NCBI GenBank assembly: GCA_018389105.1
Contig: JACATO010002131.1
Span: 1,547,001 to 1,611,000 of the forward strand
Reading direction: 5' to 3'
Source: Nautilus pompilius
Lineage: Eukaryota > Mollusca > Cephalopoda > Nautilida > Nautilidae
Length of the DNA stretch: 64,000 nucleotides
Part shown: piece by piece, positions 1 to 12,659 of the stretch
How positions within the stretch are numbered: the first letter of the stretch is position 1
Layout: each line of letters begins with the position of its first letter
Notes under the pieces: generated by a model
What the model was told of the DNA's origin: nothing
Databases searched by the model: none
The model's input: only the letters and a program-made list of their open reading frames with translations
Position numbers and translations under genes: made by a program

Positions 1-815
1 CTCCCAACACTTTTGTATCATGTGTACCAACCCTCATACACTGCTTAGAGCATTAGGCATTGACAGTTATCTGGTTAGTAGATATGGCAACCAGCAGTTT
101 AAAAAGTCTACAAGTTGCAGGTGGCTTCCACCAAACTAACTTCTAATTAAATACCTGGAAAAAACTAATGCATACAGTTGGAAATAGGTAACTGCGTAAT
201 TAATAAATATTAGCGTCTTGTTTATTAGCTGCTGGAAGATGTAGATCAATGTCCTTAGCCATCAAACAACCAGCTGCTTAGCATGGATTCATCCTGTTTT
301 TGCCATTATACTGATTTCTGAGTGGGAGGCAGGATCAGTTGGAGATAGAATTTCAACTATTTCTGTTGTTTTTTCTACAACATTTTCAAATACGCGTAAA
401 AAATAGAAGAAACAATAATATTCGCATTCTCTTCTATATATCTTTAATAAATTAATAGTGTTGATTTATAAATAATTACAGAGGGGGGGAAACTTCTTTA
501 AAAGAAATAAATCTGACATCCTTAAATTTAGTAAAAATGTGGAAATGCGTATGAACTACTATGTCAACTCTGGCGTAGGTACAGTGTTATTGAAAATTAG
601 AGAATATATTGATCAGCAAAAACTCTGTCTTAAATTAATATTGGATTTGGGGAAACCTTATAAATAGTATCTGGTAGCATCAGAAACAGCCAATTTGTAA
701 CTCTTCTATCAGGACCATGTAAAAGCATGGCGCCTGACGGTATCTGGATTATCTTATCACCTCCATTCCTTTCAGCGTGTACCATATTCTTACATTATCG
801 ATAGTATTGTAGTAC
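1..815. other. AT-rich sequence without recognised genes
   Basis: I see no long open frame, RNA gene or clear transposon end here. The sequence is AT-rich with short A and T runs and leads directly into the minisatellite. Confidence 0.5.
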
Positions 816-3085
816 ATGATTGGGGACTATATTGTAATGAAGCGTAGTGGTTTGGATGAGACTATTTATAGTAGTATGATGGAGGGGGACTATAGTGTAA
901 TGAAGCGTAGTGGTTTGGATGAGACTATTTGGAGTGGTAGTATGACGGAGGGGGACTATAGTGTAATGAAGCGTAGTGGTTTGGATGAGACTATTTATAG
1001 TAGTATGATGGAGGGGGACTATAGTGTAATGAAACGTAGTGGTTTGGATGAGACTATTTGGAGTGGTAGTATGACGGAGGGGGACTATAGTGTAATGAAG
1101 CATAGTGGTTTGGATGAGACTATTTATAGTAGTATGATGGAGGGGGACTATAGTGTAATGAAACGTAGTGGTTTGGATGAGACTGTGGAGTGGTAGTACG
1201 ACGGAGGGGGACTATAGTGTAATGAAGCGTAGTGGTTTGGATGAGACTATTTGGAGTGGTAGTATGACGGAGGGGGACTATAGTGTAATGAAGCATAGTG
1301 GTTTGGATGAGACTATTTATAGTAGTATGATGGAGGGGGACTATAGTGTAATGAAACGTAGTGGTTTGGATGAGACTATTTGGAGTGGTAGTATGACGGA
1401 GGGGGACTATAGTGTAATGAAGCATAGTGGTTTGGATGAGACTATTTATAGTAGTATGATGGAGGGGGACTATAGTGTAATGAAGCGTAGTGGTTTGGAT
1501 GAGACTATTTGGAGTGGTAGTACGACGGAGGGGGACTATATTGTAATGAAGCGTAGTGATCCGGATGAGACTATTTGGAGTGGTAGTATGACGGAGGGGG
1601 ACTATAGTGTAATGAAGCGTAGTGGTTTGGATGAGACTATTTATAGTAGTATGATGGAGGGGGACTATAGTGTAATGAAGCGTAGTGGTTTGGATGAGAC
1701 TATTGGAGTGGTAGTATGACGGAGGGGACTATAGTTGTAATGAAGCGTAGTGGTTTGGATGAGACTATTTATAGTAGTATGATGGAGGGGGACTATAGTG
1801 TAATGAACGTAGTGGTTTGGATGAGACTATTTGGAGTGGTAGTATGACGGAGGGGGACTATAGTGTAATGAAGCGTAGTGGTTTGGATGAGACTATTTAT
1901 AGTAGTTATGATGGAGGGGGACTATAGTGTAATGAAACGTAGTGGTTTGGATGAGACTAGTTGGAGTGGTATATGACGGAGGGGACTATAGTGTAATGAA
2001 GCATAGTGGTTTGGATGAGACTATTTATAGTAGTATGATGAGGGGGACTATAGTGTAATAAGCGTAGTGGTTTGGATGAGACTATTTTGAGTGGGGTAGT
2101 ACACGGAGGGGGACTATATTGTAATGAAGCGTAGTGATCCGGATGAGACTATTTGGAGTGGTAGTATGACGAGGGGGACTATAGTGTAATGAAGCGTAGT
2201 GGTTTGGATGAGACTATTTATAGTAGTATGGATGGAGGGGGACTATAGTGTGCATGAAACGTAGTGGTTTGGATGAGACTATTTGGAGTGGTAGTACGAC
2301 GGAGGGGGACTATAGTGTAATGAAGCGTAGTGATTCGGATGAGACTATGTGGAGTGGTAGTATGACGGAGGGGGACTATAGTGTAATGAAGCATAGTGGT
2401 TTGGATGAGACTATTTATAGTAGTATGATGGAGGGGGACTATAGTGTAATGAAGCGTAGTGGTTTGGATGAGACTATTTGGAGTGGTAGTACGACGGAGG
2501 GGGACTATAGTGTAATGAAGCGTAGTGATCCGGATGAGACTATTTGGAGTGGTAGTATGACGGAGGGGGACTATAGTGTAATGAAGCATAGTGGTTTGGA
2601 TGAGACTATTTATAGTAGTATGATGGAGGGGGACTATAGTGTAATGAAACGTAGTGGTTTGGATGAGACTATTTGGAGTGGTAGTACGACGGAGGGGGAC
2701 TATAGTGTAATGAAGCGTAGTGATCCGGATGAGACTATTTGGAGTGGTAGTATGACGGAGGGGGACTATAGTGTAATGAAGCAGTGGTTTTGGATGAGAC
2801 TATTTATAGTAGTATGATGAGGGGGGACTATAGTGTAATGAAGCGTAGTTTTGGATGAGACTATTTGGAGTGGTAGTACGACGGAGGGGGACTATAGTGT
2901 AATGAAGCGTAGTGATTCGGATGAGACTATGTGGAGTGGTAGTATGACGGAGGGGGACTATATTGTAATGAAGCGTAGTGGTTTGGATGAGACTATTTGG
3001 AGTGGTAGTACGACGGAGGGGGACTATAGTGTAATGAAGCGTAGTGATTCGGATGAGACTATTTGGAGTGGTAGTACAACATACG
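816..3085. repeat. Minisatellite with alternating 63/66-bp units
   Basis: About 35 tandem copies of a unit containing GTAATGAAGCGTAGTGG, GATGAGACTATTT and GGAGGGGGACTAT. There are two main subunits: a 63-bp form with TATAGTAGTATGATGG and a 66-bp form with GGAGTGGTAGTATGACGG. They often alternate, giving a higher-order period of about 129 bp. A variant carries GATCCGG or GATTCGG in place of GGTTTGG. Both lengths are multiples of three, so long open frames appear on both strands by chance. Single-base indels cluster at about 1690-2260. The plus strand is rich in G and T and poor in C, with one run of five G per unit. The array ends within about 50 bp of a CpG island. Confidence 0.97.
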
Positions 3086-3089
3086 TACA

Positions 3090-3560
3090 TGGAGTTAACG
3101 CCTGAATGGCGGTCTCCTCTGTTTATTTTGCCGTCTCGTAGTTGCTCCCAGTGTACCCGTATCGTGTTTCGGTCGAGCAGAACCGTCTTCCGCAATCGCG
3201 AGCAGGTGAGAAATGGCTGCTGGTAAACTAGCGCGCGGGAGCGGGAGCAATGGCGGCGGCGGCAGTGGCACATGGCGTCCGTCGTAGATCCTGACCCCCC
3301 GAATGCTGCTGGGAGCTGACGAAACTCAAGTCTGAGAGAGTCGCTCGAGGACCAACTCCAGGCAAGAACAGGAAACAAACCGAGGTCTCTGCCGTTGTGA
3401 ACGCACGCTGGCCGACGGCCGGGACGCAGGTGAGTCGAGCAATGCCTGGACTGTTTCTTAAAACGTTAGCGAAAGTAAGTGGTGAAGCTGCGAGACCGTG
3501 ATCCTGCTTCCCCCCCCTGGACAGCGCCTAACCCCCCGGGTACCGACCGCCCAACCATCC
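3090..3560 (+). promoter_or_regulatory. CpG island, likely promoter and first exon of a plus-strand gene
   Basis: A short, sharply GC- and CpG-rich block in otherwise AT-rich DNA, with GCGCGCGGGAGCGGGAG and a GGCGGCGGCGG run near 3230-3265. On the plus strand it holds strong splice-donor matches: CAG|GTGAGA at 3205/3206, CAG|GTGAGT at 3429/3430 and AAA|GTAAGT near 3475. This is the usual look of a CpG-island promoter with a noncoding or mostly noncoding first exon. No TATA box is obvious. Direction is inferred from the donors and from candidate exons downstream. Confidence 0.7.
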
Positions 3561-4797
3561 TATGTGAATGATAAGTGTTTTCGGGTGACGGGGGAAGTGC
3601 AGGACCGCCATTGGCTTCCAGGGACGATGCTCGACTTTTAAAATCGGATTATCATCGCTATCCTTTTTTCTCCTTCAGATCTTCACTATACAGCTGATTG
3701 CTAGATGCCATCCTCTGGCCAACGAGCGGTAAAGGGCATCTTGTATTAATCGGGAGTCGGTTGACCATATTCCCACTATTCTTCTACTCCCTCAAAAGCT
3801 AAGTGGCTTCCTGGAACAACTGATGAACCGAGATAGACTTCTCTACAGGAGCCTTCCACTCATCGGAGAAGTTCATACTCTATATGCTAGAATGTAATAA
3901 TAAACAACGATGTCGAATCTTGGCATATGCAGTAGTCCATACTATTACAAATTTAATTCCATATCAATTGAGCTTAGCTGAAGAAAACCTGATAAAAGCA
4001 ATTTGCTGGTTGGGAGAATGCAAGAACTTTTTGTTATTCCATCAGTTTTAGTTTTAGAACTCTCTTAGACCACTAATACTTCTGAAGGAATCCTGTCAGC
4101 TGTGGATCACCTGAAAGCAAATCCACCAAAGGTGCCCCCCTTAAACATCTAGCAAATAAAAACCTTGTTTTCTCCACATGTTAGACCCTTGCTTCAAAAA
4201 TGAACAATGGAAAACTAAAAGATTAAGCAAACTTGCAGGAGAAATGTAATTAAACCCTGTTACAAGTCTTGATAATCTAGATATACCAAATACTTAAACT
4301 GCTAAGACTAAGACTAAATAAAAAAAAAAAAACAAACTTTTGTGTTAGACAGAAAGATGCAGACATTGTGGAATATCTTAACTTGATCTTACTACCCAGC
4401 CATGAAGACCCTTTGTTACAGTGGTAAAAAAAATACTCTTCACTTGAAAAGACCCGGCACAGGTGCATTTATGTGCATCTTCCATGAACAGTGAAAAGCT
4501 TTTTAATATTGGTGGAGGGTCCATGAGCCAACGAGAAATCACCTCAATCCAGAAAGTGATGAAAAACTGATGCTTCTGCATTAGAATTTAAGAGCTTTTT
4601 ATTTCAAATATGTACTATATGCTTTGACAGACTTTTGTAATCTTTTTTTCAGTTTGAATTGTAGACCAGGATTACTTTCTATATTTTGGATTTCACACGG
4701 TCACATATTAATCTGGATTTGGAAATGGCTAGATTGGCCACTTTAACACACCAAAATAAGCGAAAAATCATGTGTTTTTGTGTGTTTTACTCTGCAG

Positions 4798-6084
4798 ATT
4801 TTAGCATCACTTGTTTGTGGGAATGACTACTGGAGAAAACCATCTCTTAAAGAAGGAAAATGACCATGCTTTCAAAAGAAGAGATTATTATGGATTTAGG
4901 AACACGGATGGAGGTAATGTTTTCCCATTTCTTTCGTTAAACATAATTTACCAATTTCATCTGCCAAGAATGCAAGACCATTTAGTTTTAGTTTATTTAG
5001 GAAAATCAAAACACTCTTGGCCAACTCTGCTAGATACTTTCTCATTTGTCATCAAAATTTCAGTAAATGCTGAACAAACATTTAGAATGGCATGCCTATT
5101 GTGCATAATTGAGGTTTGTATCATTGCACAAGATAAACATGCTAATAACTAATTGCTGCCAAGTTGTATGGAAATATTTTTAACAAGAAATAACATGATC
5201 TCTTGAAACTGGGAGGATTTTTTTTTTTTTCCAAGGCTAAACATGGTGTTTTAAAATTGTTTTGCAGATGTCCACAGTTTGCCAACTTCTTATGGCAGTT
5301 CTTCATTGACACTGCACCACTTACATCATTCATCTGCATCGTGTTTCTGGGCTGAGGCATTTGTACTAGTTTCACAAAAGGAGCAAGTGAGACGGCACCA
5401 GTATGGACAGCTTTTGATGACTGGAAAAAAACAGGCAATTCACAAAAACTTTTTTATAAAGGGAAGTTATAAAATATATGTTTGGTAGATAATTTTAAAA
5501 AAAAATTAAGGATAGCTGAACCTTGATTTGTAGTGCAGAAGCTAATGTCAGAAATATTTCCAGTGTGCAACTTGGGTAAAGACTTCTAGTCACCAGTCCA
5601 TTGTTTATATCTTGGCTATTGCCTACTAATTAATTTGTGATGTTTTAGCTTGCTTGATAGCTGGTCTGTGACTTCCTTATCTCATCCAAGGTTGGAAGGG
5701 AGCATACAACGATCTGATTATCTCCGTTCCATTAATGTTGCTGTAGTTTTTAAATCCCGAGCTACCAATGCCACTACGAGAAGGGTAAACCAAGTCCAAA
5801 CTTTCTGGCACAAAAACTTACAAGGTAACGATTTTTTTTTTTTTTTTTGTGATCTGTGTCTATGATCCTTACAAATGGTCTCTTGTGTATGCTGATTAAA
5901 GCACCAAGCACGATCTTTTTACAACTGCTACTTTTTAAATCTAATGCTACAGTTTTTTTTTGTAATTGCAGTTTGTTCTGATGCTTACACCAAATTATTT
6001 GAATTTTTGTTGATAACAGCCAAGACCTGTGACAGGATATGTTGTAGAAAAAATATTACTGCAGGAATAATCACTTTGAGGTGA
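4798..6084 (+). CDS. Candidate spliced host gene, identity unknown
   Basis: I do not recognise this protein. Four segments join in phase on the plus strand: 4798-4913 (acceptor CTGCAG; ATG at 4823; donor GAG|GTAATG), 5268-5400 (acceptor TTTGCAG; donor CCA|GTATGG, with CAA|GTGAGA at 5386 as an alternative), 5649-5824 (acceptor TTTTAG; donor CAAG|GTAACG) and 5972-6084 (acceptor ATTGCAG; stop TGA at 6082-6084). The model totals 513 nt, about 170 residues. It begins MTTGENHLLKKENDHAFKRR, followed by a Ser/His-rich stretch. The first coding exon lies 1.4 kb downstream of the CpG island. I chose acceptors and donors partly to keep the frame open, so some exons may be wrong and further exons may exist. 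Residues 1-70 are the best supported. Confidence 0.35.
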
Positions 6085-8326
6085 TTCAGTTTATGAAGAT
6101 ATAAAATTTAGGGAAAATAGTAAGCAGCAGAGATTAAAATAGGTATTCTGATCACAAATTTTTAAAAATCATTTTCTGCTGAACTGGACTGCTAAAATGG
6201 GCACAACTTAAGTTGTCTTCAATATTATCAGCTGTCAGGTTTTCTACCAAAGGAAAAAAAATGGTTAGCAACACTACAAGCAGCACCAATTAACAATGGG
6301 ATTTTTGTAATAATTCCATATTCAAAAATTTTTAATGTCACCTCTGCAGTTAAAAGAAAATAATTTTAACTTAAATGGCCATTGCTTCTATATAGCACTA
6401 AAAGGAAATTATGAAGTGCATATACTGAGCTCCAAAATAGTGGCAGATGTGGCTGCATTTGGTCGGGGTTGCTGTCTGCAGCAGCGTCTTTCAGGCAATG
6501 CTTTGGGTTAACTGCCTCTCTATTTTTTTTTGTATAGTAATTTTGTCTGAAAATCCTCTACTATACTTTTATTTTGCTCCTTTTCACCTATTTTTATGGA
6601 GGAAAATTAGCTAAATCTGAGATGACTGTCAACGGATAAAAACAAAACCAGCTTCCACCGGATAGCCCGGTGCTATCTTTTGTGCTGTGATTTTCATTTC
6701 TTTAAAAAATAATTTCTTTTTGTATTATGATTGCTATAAAATTAGTTAAATACATTGATCCCTTTTGAAAATTTTTCTTTTTCTAAAAGATAACATTAGA
6801 AAAATTAAAATCAGTCAGATTAAGTAGGTATTTTTTTGTTTTACATTTATCTGACAAATGCCCCATAAGTTTGAAATAGAAGTTATTTTTTTTGTTTGTT
6901 TTTTTTTAGTGTGCATGTGTTCTTACAGTTTAAATGGAAAAGGGGGGGTTTACTGGTTCAAACATTGATTTGAGATAGTATCTGAAAATTTTGCCTTGCT
7001 AATGTTTAAATTAAAGTATGAAAAAATCTTATTCTGAATGCTATAGATTATCTTTTGCTTGCTTTAAACTCAAGATTTGTTGATCTTTCCTGTTTAAATA
7101 TTCTTTCTATGGTACAGGTTGTTTCTTACTCTTCCATGCTTGTTCATACATTATCGACTTCAGTTGGCCAATACTCTATTGACAAGACCAGTGACGAGCC
7201 AGGGTTTCTTTTGTTGGCGCCCTGAGTGAGAGTTCTACATTTGGGAGAGGCCCCTACCCCCCCCCCCCAATAGTAAGACCAAATTTTATTTGTTGAATTT
7301 TCTGGTTGCATTATCATTAGCCTGTTTTTCTACCATGCTCAGACATGAGATGGTGCTGACTGATTATTGATTGCAAATACAATTTTATTAACTTATTTGC
7401 TGAAGAACCACTCAGCATTGACCACTGTAATGGGAAAAGTTGGGCATATTCATGGTTATAAGTAGAACCTGGATGCTTAGGCACTAATAAACTCTGAAAT
7501 AGGCAGGCAAAGAGGCATAATAAAATTACAAAAAAAAAGCATGTATTTCCACCACCAAAATATGGTTTAAAATGATGATAAAAGGTATATTACAGTAAAT
7601 GGCACATGTTGCCTAATTGCACATAATTACTAGCATTTTTTTTTTTTTTCAAATTATCTGGTGTTAAACTATGCCATCTGTCAGACAATATGCTTCAATT
7701 TTGAAAAACTTTCTACCTCAGCTGACCCAGCCAGCATTCCCTGGTGGGACCCCACATGGGTTATATATGGTCTTTGGGTGGGCATACCTTTCCTTATTGC
7801 TCTACTAGAATTTTTTTTTTATATTTTCAATTAATGCAGACATTTTCATTTGATTAATTACAGTATTTGATGGCATATAAGACCCACTTCCCCATTTCAG
7901 CAAGGAATATTAAGAAAAAATATTTTTTGTGTATTTAAACATTTGTTCTAATGTTTATTGAAATAGGGACCAAATATGAAGTTTATGCAAAAATAAATTT
8001 CAAATATGAGACTCACCAGCTTTTCCTAGGGTCCTTACATCGAATTTCTTCGATGACTCACTAGGCGGCTTCTCTTTTGCCATTTTGGCTGCCCTAGAGG
8101 AGCTAGGTCAGAAGCACTGGTCCTCTTCCTCACTGGTAAACCAGTTGCATGGAATAATGGCTACTGTCTATGAAGCCAGAAATTCCACAACTGCAAATGC
8201 CAACATGTTTGGGTACTGAGTTCAGAAAGGCAAGAATGAAAGAGCCTGATTATCCAATAAGTCTCAATGTGACAACCTCATCAGTCTAATAATATCAGAT
8301 TATACAAGAACAGAAACACTGAGGCA
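6085..8326. other. AT-rich noncoding stretch
   Basis: No open frame of note. It is intron- or 3'-UTR-like, with many homopolymer T and A runs. A GC-richer block at 7188-7270, ending in a run of C, and another at 8030-8105 resemble the ends of a non-autonomous hAT-type repeat (CAGTGACGAGCC on the left, CAGTGCTTCTGACC reversed on the right). I found no matching target duplication, so I do not call an element. Confidence 0.4.
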
Positions 8327-8953
8327 TATACGAGATGTGACAAAAAAGAAACAAGACTTCTCTCATAAAAGTTTTATTACAAAATCTTCAGAGAAATTAC
8401 TTATTGTCCCTTTCAAAGTAATCCCCCCCCCCAGAGTTAATGCACTTCTGCATTCACTTCTGCCACCCACGGAAGCACTCAGCAAAGTCCTCCTTGAGGC
8501 CCCTCAATTCCCTAGTCACAGTGGCCTTGATCTCTTCTACAGGGGTGAAATGAGTTCCTTTGAGCACTGTCTTCAGCCTGGGGAAGAGCCAGAAGTTGCA
8601 CTGTGTGAAATCTGGGGAATAAGGAGGGTGGTCGAGAGCTGTGATCTGTTTGTTGGCCAAGAACTACCTCTCACTGAGTGCGTTGTCGTGGTGGAGCAGC
8701 CACGACTTGTCTCTCCACAGGTCCCACCTGCTGCACCGAATCCGGTCATCGAGGCGATTGAGGACCTGCTGGTAGAAGTGCTGGTTGACTGTCTGACCCT
8801 CAGGCACGAACTCATGATGGACCACTCCCTTCTGGTTGAAGATTGTGATCAGCATGACCTTGATCTTTGATTTGGACATGTGCGCCTTCTTGGGTCTGGG
8901 TGAATCTGGGGTCTTTCACTGCAGGCTCTGTCTCTTGTTTTAAGGGTCATACT

Positions 8954-11922
8954 TAAGGTGACCAGATTTTAACATCGGTAAAGCGGGACACCATTAGCAT
9001 GAGGTTCTTGATCAAAAATTTGGTTCATATAGAACAACAAAAAAATTCATAGAACGCAAAAATAGTATTTTTATATATTTTAATTACAACATAGGTACAA
9101 TTAACAAATTTAATAGATTTTTAAAAAAATATGTACAGTATTATTTATTCTTTGACATATTTCTCATTTGAGTGAATTCTTTGTAGTAGATTGCTGTCAT
9201 TGTTTAAAAGATCATAAAATTTTTCACAGGAACTGGTTAAATTATATTTCACACAAAATAGCTTTTAAAGTCTCAACACTTAATTGTGATTTTTCTGATG
9301 TCCATACTTTATTTACCATAGAAAAAACATGTTCAGTTGCAGCATTAGTTCCTGGTAAGGACTGCATATTCCACTATTTTCAGTGCATTATTGTATGGAA
9401 TATGATTTGCCTTAAAATGATGAAATATTTCCAACCGTTTTTTCTCTATCGTGAATTTTGCTGATGCCCAAAATCTAATCTTTTCATTAAAAAGATCATT
9501 TTCGGAAATATTACTATGTGGAAAATTTTTAGTAATATAATCAAACGATATTTGCACATCATTCCATTTAAGTTCTTGTTTCAATGTAACCCAATGAAAA
9601 TGTTCAATATCATTGTAATGTACCGTCCACTCTTCTAAATAATCTATGCAGTTACTATAGAAGTTTTTGACATGATTCATGAATTGTGCACGATTTATTG
9701 CACCTTGTTCTTCTAGTTGGCTTATAGTATTACGAATAATTAACGGGAGATAATTATTTTCTAATCGTTCATGGCACATAAATTTTAAATTATTAACTTC
9801 ATTTGCCACTTCGATTACTGAAATTTTGTCACCTTCTATAAGTTTAATAGCATTTTGAAAAAGAGCTGCTTGATTGTGTATAAACTCTAGCCAAATTTTA
9901 GAAGAATCTTTTTCAAAAAACTCTTCTAAAATTCTAGGACATTTATCCTATGATAAAAAGTAGGATTTTAAAGGATCATATATTTTCAAAATTCTTTCTA
10001 TAGCCGGCAAAAGAGCCAACCGGCGCGTTTTACTGTATCCAAGTATTTTCTGATATTCAACTTCTGCAGTTTCACAAAATTCTTTAAGCATTTCAACGCG
10101 TACAGTGTATATATAGAAATAAGAATATATTTTTACAACAATATTTTCCACATCTACAGGCAACAAGTCTGCAGCTGTTTGAATGGCATTATGTATTATG
10201 TGTGCTGCACAACCAACACCAATAATATTTTGATTAAGATTTTTGTTTAATTTAAAAAAAATATTATTTACACCTTTTCTCGCTTTTCCTCCAAAATTTG
10301 CGTTTGTGTTGTCTGCGCAATATGCAATCATTTTATGTTTTAAATTGTTTTTTTCTAGAATATTTATAATCAAGCTGAAAATTATTTGAGAAGTTTCGCT
10401 GGGCAAAGAAACAAAATCTAAAATTCGAATTTTTATTCCACTTTCTGAATCAAAAAATCTAATAATGGTTGGAAATAACTTCGTATCCTTATGATTAGAT
10501 GAGTCAGAGTATATGGATATGAAATTGATTTTTTTCTAGATTCTTATTTAACTCTGAAAATGCATATGGGGAAAGCACATTACACACAATTGCTTCGAAT
10601 TTTGTTCTAGCACAGGAAAATTTTTTGTTGAATAACTTTTTGACAACTTGTGATGTACAGTCCATAGATCTAAAGGAATGATTGTGATTAATAGCATGAA
10701 AAGACATAAGTCCTTCTGCTAATGCTAATTTTTTTCTTCGTCTCCATAAGTCTTTTTCCGAAAAAATTCTTGTATTTTGGAGGAAGATGCAGCAGTATTC
10801 AAATATCTTTTATGTTTCTGTGTCTCTAAGTGCTTTGAAATGTCATTTTTGCCTCCGTGCAATATGGAAAATTCACCATTACATTTCTCACATTTTACCA
10901 TGTGTTCGTATTTTGTTTTTTTAATAAAAGGAAATTCACGTTTTAGATCATCGTTGAATTTGCATTCTCTTTTCCTACTCATTATGTTAAAAATCTGGAA
11001 AATGATATAAAATTATATTATAAATTACTATATACAAATTGGATAATAATTAATAAGTTAAATTTAACTTCAGTTTATTTCAAGATTTGTATTATGACAA
11101 AAAATCTTTATTCTCTAAGATTTTAATTGTTATAGACTTCAAAATATATTAGACAGAACTTCTGAAAATTTAAAAAATCAGTTCTTTTAATGTTAAATGC
11201 TCATGATTTATAAAACTTAATGCAGAGCGTTAAAACTTAGCTGATGGTTAATTATACAAGAAGAGAACATTTTGTACTACTTAAAACTGTTTATATGATA
11301 AATAAATAAAATATTTTAAAACTTAAAATAAATTCATTTTGTTTTTGTACTTGAAGTGAAAAAATAAAAGCAAGAAAATTTTGTATCAACCTTATTTATA
11401 ATAAATTCTTTTTTCACAATTTTTTTTACAAACTCGAAATTTTTACGGTCTACTTATTAAGTCTACTTATTAACTTTTATTTTATTAAGCTTTTATTGAT
11501 GATAAAAATGTGTTAAAATTGCTAAAACAAAAAATTTAAAACTAAAAAATAAATGAAGTAAATAACAATTCTAAATAGTGATAATTATTATTCACCAAAC
11601 TAAAAAATAATTAACCAACAAAAATTAAAAACTTCGACAAAAGAAGAACAAAGAGACATACATAATACAAATTTTAAATAGTTCTCGATAATCATTTTTC
11701 AACAATTGTTATTATAGTTAAACAGTTATAAAATTAACAAAAATAATATGAAATTCATATCCTGACGAAAAAGTCATATGGCCACTGAGAACCGTATAGT
11801 GACATCTACTTATCATACCGCTTTCTGGCTTGTTGTGCATTCTTCTCTAAAATCGGGACTTTTTCAAAATGCCCCGGGACGCGGGACAATTTGTTAAAAA
11901 TCGGGACTGTCCCGCCACTTTA
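8954..11922 (-). mobile_element. hAT transposon nested inside the mariner
   Basis: A 2969-bp element bounded by a perfect 8-bp target duplication, GTCATACT, at 8946-8953 and 11923-11930. The ends are TAAGGTG on the left and TAAAGTG (inverted) on the right. Subterminal CGGGAC/GTCCCG motifs cluster at the right end and recur near the left. An 8-bp duplication and a BED-finger transposase identify hAT. Confidence 0.95.
9200..10982 (-). pseudogene. hAT transposase with BED zinc finger
   Basis: Reads right to left from ATG at 10982 (MSRKRECKFNDDLKREFPF). A BED-type zinc finger follows: CEKCNGEFSILHGGKNDISK, then HLETQKH. The catalytic core shows AYCADNTNANFGGKARKG (10320-10400), then GVGCAAHIIHNAIQ with the hAT C..H signature. 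The C-terminal dimerisation region, in another frame near 9260-9350, reads LPGTNAATEHVFSMVNKVW. The coding region is broken into about four frames by small indels. It looks like a moderately old autonomous copy. Confidence 0.9.
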
Positions 11923-12659
11923 GTCATACTGGAAGACCCAAGTCCCATCTCCTGTGATGACCCAGCCAAGGAACTCCGGATCTTGCACCATCTTGGCGTA
12001 CACCTTCCACATCCCCAGCTCCTGCACCTAGATGGTCCACAGTGACTCTCTGTTCAGGCTGAGCTACTCCGCTATCATCCGCACCGTCAATCTGTGATCA
12101 CTCCACACCATGTGGTTCACTCTGTCAATGTTCTCAACCGTCTTCGTTGTGGAAGGCCGTCCTGACTTGGGGTCATCATCCTCAACCTCGTGGCCACTTG
12201 TGAAGCGTTTGTGCCACTCGAAGATTCATGGTTGCAACATCGCATCTTATCCATAAGCCTCTTGGAGAAGATTGAGACACTCGGTTGGGTCCTTCTCCAA
12301 CTTAACCAGGAATTTCAAATTGATTCTTTGCTCCATGTTTGTGCCACCTCCAGTTGCATGACAAAGTGTAACAGCAGTGTGCTACACAAAAGCCTGAAAA
12401 AGAAGCATAGAGTGAGATAAGTGAACAATATTATAGCAGAATAGTGGCGAAATGTTGTGTAACACAGTGACATGAGCGTGGCTGCCACAGTCTCATTTCT
12501 TTATTGTCACACCTCATACACAGAACAATCACATCAGACATTCAGCAACAATGGACAGAAGCAACATATGCACACTAACAGGTAATTAATTAATGAAAGA
12601 CTATACCATCAACCATTGAAGAATAGTGAAAAGTAACAAGAAAATCAACATTAATAATC

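Larger units (their letters stand above)
8454..12336 (-). pseudogene. Mariner transposase, interrupted and decayed
   Basis: Cut-and-paste transposase of the mariner family. The N-terminal part runs from an ATG at 12336 to about 11931, beginning MEQRINLKFLVKLEKDPTEC and containing the helix-turn-helix region and a GDGTWVFQYD motif with the first catalytic Asp. The C-terminal part runs from 8945 to 8454, with VVHHEFVPEGQTVN, WLLHHDNA (second Asp) and HPPYSPDFTQCNFWLFP (third Asp of the D,D34D triad). The hAT insertion falls exactly in the codons for QYD; its duplicated 8-mer encodes them. In-frame stops and at least one frameshift are present in both halves, so it is inactive. Confidence 0.93.
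8331..12516 (-). mobile_element. Mariner transposon, split by a hAT insertion
   Basis: The left end CGAGATGTGACAAAAAAG and the inverted right end TGAGGTGTGACAATAAAG form terminal repeats of about 28 bp, each bordered by a TA dinucleotide (8329-8330 and 12517-12518), as expected for Tc1/mariner insertion. Without the nested 2969-bp hAT and its extra target copy, the element is about 1.2 kb, close to the usual mariner length. The transposase is antisense to the window. Confidence 0.93.

Noticed and set aside
816..3085. CRISPR-like array
   Set aside because: Units are contiguous with no unique spacers, and the context is eukaryotic.
795..3378. Open frames of 84-192 codons on both strands of the minisatellite
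   Set aside because: They arise because the 63/66-bp units are multiples of three; the translation is purely repetitive and there is no sign of a gene start or family.
3170..3390. A-MYB sites (AACCG at 3181-3185 and 3378-3382) as proof of a piRNA-cluster promoter
   Set aside because: The core is five bases and expected by chance; bases before it do not fit the fuller consensus.
7188..8110. A complete non-autonomous hAT with ends at 7188 and about 8105
   Set aside because: The ends share only CAGTG and the flanks do not give an 8-bp duplication.
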